From Mixia osmundae IAM 14324 (Eukaryota; Basidiomycota; Mixiomycetes; Mixiales; Mixiaceae): 64,000 nt of DNA. The notes under the pieces were generated by a model that worked only from the letters and a program-made list of their open reading frames with translations, was not told the origin of the DNA and did no database searches. Below, piece by piece: positions 1-7,967 of this stretch. The first letter of the stretch is position 1, and each line of letters starts with the position of its first letter. The stretch covers positions 997,113 through 1,061,112 of the forward strand of contig NW_014575560.1 in NCBI RefSeq assembly GCF_000708205.1, read 5' to 3'. The translations under genes were made by a program, and so were the position numbers.

Positions 1-182
1 GGGTTGCGCGGATATCATTTGCCACGCCGACTAATGCAGCGATAGTAGCAAAGGCTTGTTGGGTCGCAAAGACGATTAGCGGCACGTTCTATGTTGCAAT
101 CTGCACTACTCGTTTCAGCCTTGGTATGACCGGCGACCCAAAATTTCTACTCTTCATCGACTGAACCGACTAAACACTCGAG
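1..182. other. Upstream non-coding stretch
   Basis: I see no supported gene. The last 60 bases, rich in C, T and A, lead into the start codon at 183 and probably hold the promoter and leader of the first small secreted protein gene. Confidence 0.4.
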
Positions 183-601
183 ATGTACACCAAGATGGCT
201 GTCATGCTCGCTATCGCCGCCCTTGTTCTCGCGCGTCCTCCTACTTCTTCGGATCCAGATTCGTCTCATCCAGCGGCTGGATTTACAATTATTAGGAACA
301 TTGACCTCCCTGCCGACCAGCTCTGATCTCTACGATAGTCTCTCGTGGCACATCTCTCCATATCAACGCTCTCAACCCGACTCATCTGACCGAGTGCGAG
401 GTTCGCGATGATCTGGTGTGGTAAGTTCCGGTGGCCCAAGTCCGTACGAAAAGCCTAATTGGAGACAGTCATCTCGCCGATTCGAATCTCTACCGCAGAT
501 CGGGTGTTCAAGAACTCGACTATGCTGGCATGGCGATCCAGTGCAGACTGGGAGACCCCTCAGAGTGTGCTCTGCCTGGCTTCGGTCCCGGCGGCAATTG
601 A
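183..601 (+). CDS. Small secreted cysteine protein, copy 1
   Basis: Function unknown; probably an extracellular protein of about 100 residues. The ATG at 183 opens a hydrophobic signal-peptide-like N terminus (MYTKMAVMLAIAALVLA). After a segment whose exon structure I could not settle (about 230-330), the reading frame gives SLHINALNPTHLTECEVRDD, then a 48-nt intron (421..468, GTAAGT...CAG) that splits a Cys codon TG|T. The second exon (469..601) ends with conserved Cys residues in AIQC and SECALPG. The copy at 1169 shares the same block order, intron position and phase, and even similar 3' flanking bases (GATTTGATATGCA). The signal-peptide frame and the downstream frame differ by one base, so either a further intron (for example from about 231 to 326) or a frameshift is needed. 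Secretion is inferred from the N terminus. Confidence 0.6.
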
Positions 602-1168
602 AGCCTTGCCTGCGTGCATCGCTTAGCAACCACTCTTTTGTGTAAAGGCGATTTGATATGCATCAGAAGCTTCGTCTCCTCAGTGCTCCTGCTCGTAGCT
701 CTGCTTCCGCAAGACTGTGTTGGACGCATGGCTCGCAAGAATCCGATCTTCGAAGCGAGGGAATCTGCTGTTGCTGTTCACGTGATCGCGGAGGTCGCCG
801 CTCGCCAGGCCCATCTCACTATATCAACAGCCGTTCACATGGCACCTGCGCCTGGCAGACACCTCATCGACAGCTGTGCTACCTCTTCCATCTCTTGACG
901 TAGCCCTCCTGCGTTGTCTAAACGGGCGACCGGCGTGCAGACGTCACCAAGGGGATGCGCATATCAGCGACGGCTGCTTTTAGGGTTGCGACACCAGGCT
1001 CCCTTATCGATGTAGCCATGCTAACGGCCCATCAAAGTCATGACGATCAGACCCGCTATCACGTTTCGCTCGACCGTGCTTTGCAAAACATGTCTCGAGC
1101 AGCGGATAAATAGCGACCATTCTCTTCTGTGCGGTCCATCGACAATCGAGATCAATATACAAGAGAAG
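602..1168. other. Intergenic region between secreted-protein copies
   Basis: Only short, poorly supported reading frames occur here. A stretch near 640-900 has a hydrophobic start and scattered Cys codons and might be a decayed family copy, but I could not align it with confidence. A TATA-like AT-rich patch (GATAAATAG, about 1106) lies 60 bp before the next start codon. Confidence 0.35.
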
Positions 1169-1569
1169 ATGACGTTTATCAGGCTCGCTACTGTGCTTGC
1201 CCTTGGTCTCGTGACCCTCGTCGCTGGCCAGAATCCGGGCCTTACGATCGGTATGCACGCAGACTGGTTGGGGCCATACGCTGACGGGGAAGCAGTCTCC
1301 GACGGCAAGTCTCTTTACCTCGATCCTTTCAACCCCGTGCATCTCACGCAATGTGAGATCCGCAACGACCTCGTTTGGTGAGTTGCCAGAATGCTTGACG
1401 GCGATATGCCTGACAGTTGCGTAGTCGTGAGAGCAAGAGCGATGACGCAACGATCCTCTTCCGCAAATCCGGCGGCAAGTACCTCGATATCACGGGCATG
1501 TACGTACATTGTGTCGTTCTCGACGGCTCGGAATGTGAGCTCCCTGGCGGCGGCATCGGCGCCAAATGA
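1169..1569 (+). CDS. Small secreted cysteine protein, copy 2
   Basis: Best-resolved member of the local family: join(1169..1377,1425..1569), 117 residues, function unknown. The start MTFIRLATVLALGLVTLVAG is a classic signal peptide. Mature blocks include LDPFNPVHLTQCEIRNDLV, an intron (1378..1424, GTGAGT...TAG) splitting a Cys codon TG|T, then LFRKSGGKYLDITG, a Cys in YVHC, and a terminal DGSECELPG. These blocks match the copies at 183 and 4834 in order, spacing and intron phase. Three conserved Cys plus the split-codon Cys suggest a small disulfide-stabilised fold. A host-interaction or wall role is possible but nothing in the sequence proves it. Confidence 0.8.
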
Positions 1570-1916
1570 GCCTATCGAGCCCCTATGCTACACTGGCGCT
1601 TTGATATGCAATCAGCGTCTCTACAACCCTCTGTGATAGCGTCATTGTCCGTGAGTCTCGAAGTAGCGCGCAATCAACGCAGTCAGTCACTCACTCCGTC
1701 AGTCAGAGCGTCTGCACTGTTGAGCGCTGAGCAACACTCTGCGAAAATCCTGCACCGATCGCGCCGTGCTCGGACGCGCGGATCTCATCTCGCTTTCATG
1801 AAGCAAGCAACCGAAGCGAATAGTGCCCATGATGTCCAGCAAATACTTGCATCTTCCGCCATCGAAGCTCGGCCACCTACGTGACATTCGAAGCAGAAGC
1901 AGACACGCTATATACA
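1570..1916. other. Intergenic region before the Ala/Pro-rich protein gene
   Basis: No supported gene. It contains a short near-repeat (agtcagtcactcactccgtc and following bases, about 1680-1705) and ends in the leader of the gene at 1917. Confidence 0.35.
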
Positions 1917-2511
1917 ATGTTCGCCTTCTATCTCTTCGCCACCCTCGTCGCATCACTTGTTGCCGCGCAAGATCCTACTGCCACCGCTCCCGGAATAGCC
2001 ATGCAATCCGTCTCGCCATCTCAGCTACTCCAAGGTGTTGCGTGCGTGATCTGCCGCTTGCTTAGCGTGGACAGAGATTGACTTTGTGTGAAGTGATGTC
2101 GTCTCGCTTTTCCCTGCGCTCAATGCCGCCGGCACTGGTACGGCAGTACAGCAGGTCGTCACCGTCACTGCTACGCCGACGGCCGCATCCGCTCCCTTCG
2201 CCAACATTCTCGGTTCTTTCAAGCCGGGTTCGATTGGCCTTGGTGCGCTTGGGACAATCGTGCCCGCTTCATCAGCAGCGCCTTCCGTATTGACCGTAAC
2301 TGCCGCTGCACCCACTGCTGCCGCTGCTCTGCCCTCGACACTCATGCAGTCTGCGCCTGTATCCGGCTCGGCCACACAGCCTGACACAGCAGCAGCAGCC
2401 CAGCCTGTTGCCGCTGAGCCTGCTGTTGCCACCACGCCTGTTGCTGCCGCTACACCTGCAGGAGCCGAACCTGTCGCGGCCGCTGCCTCGCCTGTTGCGT
2501 CGCTTGCTTAA
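1917..2511 (+). CDS. Secreted Ala/Pro/Thr/Val-rich protein
   Basis: join(1917..2041,2094..2511), 180 residues. A signal peptide (MFAFYLFATLVASLVAAQ) is followed by a short folded-looking segment (QLLQGVADVVSLFPALN) and a long low-complexity tail built of Ala, Pro, Thr and Val with TVTA-type repeats. The intron has donor GTGCGT, branch TTGAC and acceptor AAG; splicing fuses CAGGGTGTTGC to TGATGTC in frame. There is no terminal hydrophobic GPI signal. The composition suits an O-glycosylated, wall-associated or secreted mucin-like protein (inference). It sits inside the cluster of small secreted proteins and shares no blocks with them. Confidence 0.7.
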
Positions 2512-2680
2512 ATGGACCGGCCTTGAAGAAATGCATGCCGTGGCGTCTTAGTCATAGCCCCTTTCGCGATCGCTCGAAGGGTTTTGAGCTTTTGCAACGC
2601 CAAAGTATTGCATTCGAATGAACGAGCTTGCATTCTCCCATGTCCTGCAGCGCTATCAGCCAATTCCGTTATTGATGATG

Positions 2681-4492
2681 TCAGACCGACTTCTGCGACG
2701 CATGCCGTCCGCGCTGGATCTGCAAGTCGGCCAGATTGTCGCACAAGCTGATGGCGAGTTCTGGCGCAATCCTTGGCAGGCACGTCACAAGATCTTCCAG
2801 GTAGACGTCCCTGCAGAAAGCTCTGAGGCCAGTACCGAGAGCAACAAGAGCATTGATCGTTTCTGCTTCAGATGCATCAAGGTCACTCTTGCGCAGCGTC
2901 AGAGCGCGCTGAGCATGCTCATTGGCAATGTCGAATCGAGGCACAGGTTGCGAGACTGGCATGCCGGCTTGAGAACGACAAAGATCGCATTGACAATCGA
3001 TCCCGAGTACGCGCAGACTCGCTTGCCGTTCGGCCAAGGGAAGATGTGGCATGTACGCTGTGGTGATCTCCTCTCCGATGTTAATCTCGCGCGTCGCTCG
3101 GAAGACCATGGAATCGCGTGCAAAGAAGTATAGACTGTTGCCTGTACAGTCGTTATTGATGTGACTCGCTAGATAGTAAAGCGCGGATGCGCCTTTTGCT
3201 GAAGGCTCGACAGTAGACCAGAAAGGCTTGAAAGTATTGTAGTGGCACACACGGTGCACTCTTTGTGCCCAGGCGCTCCAAGCCACATCCTCTAGCGAAG
3301 TATTATGTACCCTCTGAGACACATCGGAAGGCAAGCGCTCTGCGTCGGGACCTGCGAAGAGCCGCGCGACCTTGTGCCTGACGAGAATATTATTGTCCAT
3401 AGCATGCAAGAGCATAGCGCGTAGCTCCATCTGAGCTGCTGATAAGAACTGGCGAGTCGTTACTTCCGCACCAAGAATGTCTGAAGTCATAAGACCATCG
3501 CACATGGCCAGAGGTCGCTCAACCATGATCAGATCGCCAGCTTGGTAGAATCGACGCGCTACGAGTCCTCTGCCTTTGTACTGGACGTCTTCGATCGAGA
3601 CGCTCGTCACATAATCGCCTAGATGCACGCCAGCACGATGAGGAACATCGACATGGTCTTGCCAAGCGAATTGACCTGCTTGCTCGCGTTGCCTATGTCC
3701 GATTAGAGAGCACAACCTCCTGCTGCGTGTGCTCGTGAGGTCTCTCGCGAGCTGCTCTGCTTTGTCATAGTGACCAAGCTCATACGCAGCGATTGCGGCG
3801 AGCTCTGCCAGAGCTGCATGATCTCTAGTCGACTCGGCGAATCTTGCTTCCACGATTGATAATGCAGAGCAATACTGTCGATGTTGCAGCATTCTTTGCA
3901 CTCGGTCTACTGTTGGCTCAGCAAGACTGCGAACAGGCCGTAGCTCCGCCGGACAGTCGAGACGTATGAAATAACCCAGCCCATGCCTCGTCTTGACCAT
4001 CGGATCCACGACTGTGTACGAGCCTGGCTCGAGCAGGGACTGGATTCGAGGTGTATTGTACACCGCCAGGACGATTAAATCGCCTGCGTCGTCACGGGCG
4101 ATGTAGGCGCAATACGAGCTCCGAATGCATTCTGAGCAGACAGTCAGATGGAGATGACCGCGAGTGCGTCGATTGCTCTGCAGATCCCTCAGAAGCAGCG
4201 TCTTGTCCACATTCGACTGGACAGGCTGCAAAGACAAAGGTGCGCCGACGTCTACAATTGCGGCATGAGGCGCGCGGCCTACGGACTGTCTGAGTGTCTG
4301 CAGCATAGCATACAGATTCACTCGAGCTCTTTGTGAAGCAGGTACAGATTGAGCCAAGTGCCGCCGACGGGCATCAAGCTGAGCTGCAAGCGGAATCGCG
4401 GAATCACTCTCGGCAGGCACGCGAGACGCCACGAGCGCATCTTGCCACCATTTGGAGCTGCGAGCGAGCTCTGAAGGCTCTGATGGGGTCAT
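2681..4492 (-). CDS. TPR/SET-domain protein (putative methyltransferase)
   Basis: Single-exon gene, 603 residues. The middle has a TPR-like helical segment (HDHAALAELAAIAAYELGHY-like region, about residues 210-270). The C-terminal half is a split SET domain of the SMYD/TPR-SET type: GRGLVARRFYQAGDLI near residue 305, an NNDC motif near 470 where most family members have NHSC, the GEEITTAYM block with the conserved Tyr, and a post-SET Cys cluster (CQCDLC). The family transfers methyl groups from S-adenosylmethionine to lysines of histones or other proteins. The changed NHS motif could weaken cofactor binding, so activity is uncertain. The start codon at 4492 is an ATG with an open frame throughout. 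Confidence 0.8.
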   Translation of the reverse strand: MTPSEPSELARSSKWWQDALVASRVPAESDSAIPLAAQLDARRRHLAQSVPASQRARVNLYAMLQTLRQSVGRAPHAAIVDVGAPLSLQPVQSNVDKTLLLRDLQSNRRTRGHLHLTVCSECIRSSYCAYIARDDAGDLIVLAVYNTPRIQSLLEPGSYTVVDPMVKTRHGLGYFIRLDCPAELRPVRSLAEPTVDRVQRMLQHRQYCSALSIVEARFAESTRDHAALAELAAIAAYELGHYDKAEQLARDLTSTRSRRLCSLIGHRQREQAGQFAWQDHVDVPHRAGVHLGDYVTSVSIEDVQYKGRGLVARRFYQAGDLIMVERPLAMCDGLMTSDILGAEVTTRQFLSAAQMELRAMLLHAMDNNILVRHKVARLFAGPDAERLPSDVSQRVHNTSLEDVAWSAWAQRVHRVCHYNTFKPFWSTVEPSAKGASALYYLASHINNDCTGNSLYFFARDSMVFRATREINIGEEITTAYMPHLPLAERQASLRVLGIDCQCDLCRSQAGMPVSQPVPRFDIANEHAQRALTLRKSDLDASEAETINALVALGTGLRAFCRDVYLEDLVTCLPRIAPELAISLCDNLADLQIQRGRHASQKSV

Positions 4493-4833
4493 AGAAGCAT
4501 TATTGGGCAGCAGGATTGGGTTCCGAGCAGCTGCGCCAGCTGTGCCGCCTCATCCACGAAAGACGCGCGCGAGGCAAGCGGTCGCCGGTCACGTGGAATG
4601 CGGCGGCTGGCCTGTCCTCTCTGATCCCCTCCTGAGTGGCTGAAAAACGATCCTGCCTCGCTCAGTCCCGCTGCTCCAGCCAGATATGCGATCTCGCAGG
4701 CCCGCAGTGACTGAAGACTCAATCTTCGAACATTATGTGGTAGAGTAGCAGCCGCTTTTCGAGGCAAAATCATCGCAAGTCAAAATGCATTGCCTGGGGC
4801 GAAGTCGCCCATCGAGAGCACCCGCTTCCAGGT
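4493..4833. other. Region between SET-protein start and secreted copy 3
   Basis: It holds a 94-codon minus-strand open frame (4489..4773) with an Arg/Ala-rich, presequence-like start (MILPRKAAATLPHNVRRLS). It overlaps the SET-gene start and matches nothing I recognise. It may be leader sequence or a small unrecognised gene. Confidence 0.3.
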
Positions 4834-5240
4834 CTAGATGGGAATATGCCCGTGACTTGGGCATTCCGAGTACGAGACTTTGGTGCAGATGATTTCTGCT
4901 CCTTCACGATCAAGGAATTTGCGGCCGTCGTTGTAGTAAAGAACACCTGCGCCTACACTAGGCAAAGCGCTAACTAGACGCTCAATTCTGGGGAGCCACT
5001 TGTGCCTATAGAGACTCACCAAGCAAGATCGTTACGAACGTCACAGTTCTTCAGTGCAATTGGGTTGGTAGCAGCCAGCTCGAGGAACTGTCGGTTGGCG
5101 ACTGCCTGCCTATGTTAGCCGAGAAACGCAAGTAGCCATCAGTACGGACTGATATGGACCTTCGTCAGACCATCAGAGATCGCAGCAGCGCACGAGGCCA
5201 ATACGACGGCGCATAGCGTGACAATCTTGAAGTGCTTCAT
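4834..5240 (-). CDS. Small secreted cysteine protein, copy 3
   Basis: complement(join(4834..4957,5020..5105,5160..5240)), 96 residues. It starts with a signal peptide (MKHFKIVTLCAVVLASCAAA). The second exon encodes ATNPIALKNCDVRNDLA, matching NPTHLTECEVRDDLV of copy 1. The second intron again splits a Cys codon TG|T. The last exon has LYYNDGRKFLDREG, IICTKVSYSEC and a short tail, aligned with copies 1 and 2. A first intron of 54 nt follows the signal peptide and is absent from copy 2. It is on the opposite strand from copies 1 and 2 and separated from them by two unrelated genes, so the family has dispersed by local inversion or transposition of the copy. Confidence 0.75.
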
Positions 5241-5389
5241 TTCTTCACTGGAGCTCCAGGTCAATGCAGTTCAGCTGGCGATGGATGCAGATCCGGTATG
5301 AAGACATCAATTTGGGACACGGAACACAAACATGCGACTTGTCGCGTTCCGCGAGGCGGTGCTTGAGAGTCGCATGAGGCCTGACATGC

Positions 5390-6150
5390 ACTGCTTGCGT
5401 TCGGAGGCTCGCAGTCCTCGTCGTCGCTCACCTACGTCTCGGCGTAGCTCAGCTCCCCTCCGTCTGATCCGACAGCGACAGTTCCCATGACACTGAAACT
5501 CCGACGGTGTACGTCGTTGCGCATTCGATATCGTCGCTCTTGACTCCTCCGAGTTGCTCGCGGCTTCCGCTGTCCTGGTGCAGATACATTTGTAAGAGAT
5601 ATGCAATACGCTGTCAAAGTTCCTCGCAATCGTCAGCGTCGCTGCTTTTAATGCATCTACGGTAGCCACCACTGAGGCTTTCGTTGTCCCGGATGTCATC
5701 TGTGTCACTCATGCTTTGCAACGTCACATCGATCTCATAGCCGCCAATAGATGAAGTAGGCCGTCAAGGAATCGCGGTGTCCGTGCCTGAAAATGTGCCT
5801 TCGCCTTGGACATCTGGGCAGCCGTACGCCACGATCGGATGGTGCGGTGCCTTGCCCGTGCAAGCGACGGTTACTCGCGGCCGAGACACAGCTTCATTAC
5901 GGATGAGAAGACTAAGATGGGCGTGATAGTATCGAACGAGTCGCCTCCTCACACAGTCACGGACATCACGGGTGAAGCATTCGCATGCGCTCCCATTGGT
6001 CCCAAGGCCGATGCCTTCTGCAATCGTTAGGCTGTTGCTCAATTGAGGCTGCATCGATGTATACATCCGCTCTGGCATAGACCGAGTAGGGCTCATGAAG
6101 GCCCCTCATATCATCCAGAAAGTGACATGCATGCATCAAGTCAGAGGCCA
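5390..6150 (-). other. Possible decayed or unresolved secreted-protein genes
   Basis: Two minus-strand stretches look partly coding. One model joins an exon ending at 5660 with one starting near 5610 (50-nt intron, GTAGAT...TTGACAG) and ends with SDDIECATTY and a stop near 5454. The other (5764-6010) ends with VTVACTGKAPHHPIVAYGC and contains an intron-like GTGAGG...TTAG segment plus an upstream CCTAAC branch-like site. Both have the V-x-C...C spacing seen in the last exon of the copy at 6151, but I found no start with a signal peptide. They may be relics. Confidence 0.25.
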
Positions 6151-6579
6151 TCAATGCTCTTCACCGCTGCCGGGATTGCAGACTTTGTTGTACTCGGCAA
6201 GCGTGATGACGACGCAATCGACGGCTTTGCCAGACGGGTCTTCAACAACCTTGGTGGGAATGGTCTGATCGATCAGGACGCCAATCTTCTCTGGATGGTC
6301 GGTCAGGAGACTGCGCACGGCGTGTGAGCTTTGGCTCGTTCGTGAGCCCGGGGCCTAGCTTACCAGCTCACACTGTCATGGGTCTGACAAGGCGTGTAGG
6401 GAAAGGCGCCGAAGGGTGCTTGGATGGCAATGATTTGGCCAGACGTGCCATCTGAGGGTATTCTGAGCAACGCACACCAGGCACGAACCGCACGTACAGA
6501 TGACATCGGAGACTGGCACGGTAGCCGCGCGAGCGACGACGGCGAAGACGACGAGTAGGACGGAGGCGAAGACGAGCAT
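6151..6579 (-). CDS. Small secreted cysteine protein, copy 4 (diverged)
   Basis: complement(join(6151..6310,6364..6451,6498..6579)), 109 residues. It has a strong signal peptide (MLVFASVLLVVFAVVARAA). Exon 2 ends PCQTHDSVS and the second intron (6311..6363, GTAAGC...GCAG) splits a Cys codon TG|T exactly as in the other copies. Exon 3 has IGVLIDQTIP, a VDCVV Cys and a final NKVC Cys. The first intron uses a perfect GTACGT donor (46 nt). Overall identity to copies 1-3 is low; the shared length, intron phase and Cys order support common descent. Function unknown. Confidence 0.7.
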
Positions 6580-6835
6580 TCTTTGCGATCAGGATTTGAG
6601 GCTAGGAGGAGTTCAGATGAGCAGTCCTGCCGCCATCGCGTGCAACGTAACGACCGAGCAGCATGCGTGTGAACGAGTCGCTTCGTTGCTGCAAAGGGGC
6701 ACGACAAGTTTGAGGATGTACAAGCAGCTTCTGAGACAATCTGACGATCGATTGCTGTTCTGCCTGGGGCGCACAGGCATTAAGGCTAGAGATGAGGACG
6801 ATGATGTCACGAGGTGGCCAACACGACGCGCGTAG

Positions 6836-7845
6836 ATGTCACTTCAGCCAAAGCTCACGCACTCCCCTATACATCAGATGGCGGCTGGCCCGAGCACGAC
6901 AGAGTACCCAGTCAAGCTCAGCGATGAGTACGATACACTGCAGCCAGCGACAGCCAGCAGCAGAGGCATGACCGCCTTGCAAGCACGAGAATTCGACATG
7001 GCTGGCCCTCCATCCAATCTGAAAGGCACGCGCTTGAGGCTTCATCCGTCTGCGAGGAGCTCACAGGGCTCGTTGACATAGAGCAAGTGAGGTCCTCTCA
7101 CAACGGTCAGACTGGCGCGGATGCCGCCACGACAGAGACAGGCGCGACTCATGACAAGCATATGGGAGAAGGCGTCGCCGGTGCTGCTGGTGCTGGCGCA
7201 GTCGGAGCAGGCACGGCTGTAGCTGCCGAAGAGACCGTCCAGAGCAGAGACTCAGTCGACAAGAACGAATTGCCGCCTACTGCATCGAGCGCGCCTGAAA
7301 CCGCAGCCGTCGCCGCTGACACACCAGCAGCGCCTCGTACGGAATGGATACTCAAGGTCTGGCAGAAGGGCAGCCATTCGAGTGGGCAGGACGTGGTCAT
7401 GTCTGAGAATGGCAGCACGGTGCTCTATACAATCACGACACCGCGAACGGGCAACGGGTTTAGCTTGATAAAGGGCGACTCGACGAGGGACAGCGGTGCT
7501 AGCGAGCTCTGTACGGTCACGACACTCGCCAATAAGGATGCCGAGATCGCATTCCCGACGGGCTGGAAGACCGAGCTGGCCAAGTCTGGCCTATACGAAC
7601 GCAAGCACGTCTTCCAAGGCTTCGATGGACAGGAGTTCGCATGGGCGGGCGGCAGCACTGTCGGACTCGATCTGAAATGTGTACAGCAAACATCAAACAT
7701 CACTGTGGCAACCTACAAGCGAGGCATCTACACTTCAGAGAAAGAAGCCACGCTGACCATCAACATCGCGCTCGAGTCTCAACTCGACTTGTTCGTCGCG
7801 ACTGCGATCGCTCAGGAGCGCTACGAGGAAGCGCTTCACAGCTAG
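6836..7845 (+). CDS. Uncharacterised Gly/Ala-rich protein with a C2/tubby-like domain
   Basis: The start [19 protein letters not shown] at 6836 and the C-terminal frame ending at 7845 are in different frames, so an intron lies around 7048-7091 (donor GTCTGC, branch TTGAC; exact acceptor unsure). The first part is Ser/Pro-rich, then an Ala/Gly-rich low-complexity linker ([13 protein letters not shown]). The last 150 residues (from [11 protein letters not shown]) alternate short beta-like stretches, including VLYTITTPR and ITVATYKRG. That recalls the DUF6593/tubby-C2-like domain common in basidiomycetes, but this is only a resemblance. No catalytic motif is visible. Confidence 0.55.
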
Positions 7846-7967
7846 ACTAGATCATGTCATTGTACAATTTATTGCATCTCACTCGTGTCGCCAAGCCAAG
7901 CCGGCCAATATCACCAGCAACGCGCTCGCGTCCTTCCAGATTTTGAGCTTCTGCCCCACGCCAGGAG

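Noticed and set aside
1670-1710. GTCAGTCA-type short direct repeats as a CRISPR or attachment site
   Set aside because: Only a few imperfect copies, no spacers, and a eukaryotic context.
2215-2240. tRNA-like GGTTCGATT box
   Set aside because: It lies inside the coding exon of the Ala/Pro-rich protein, with no matching A box or cloverleaf.
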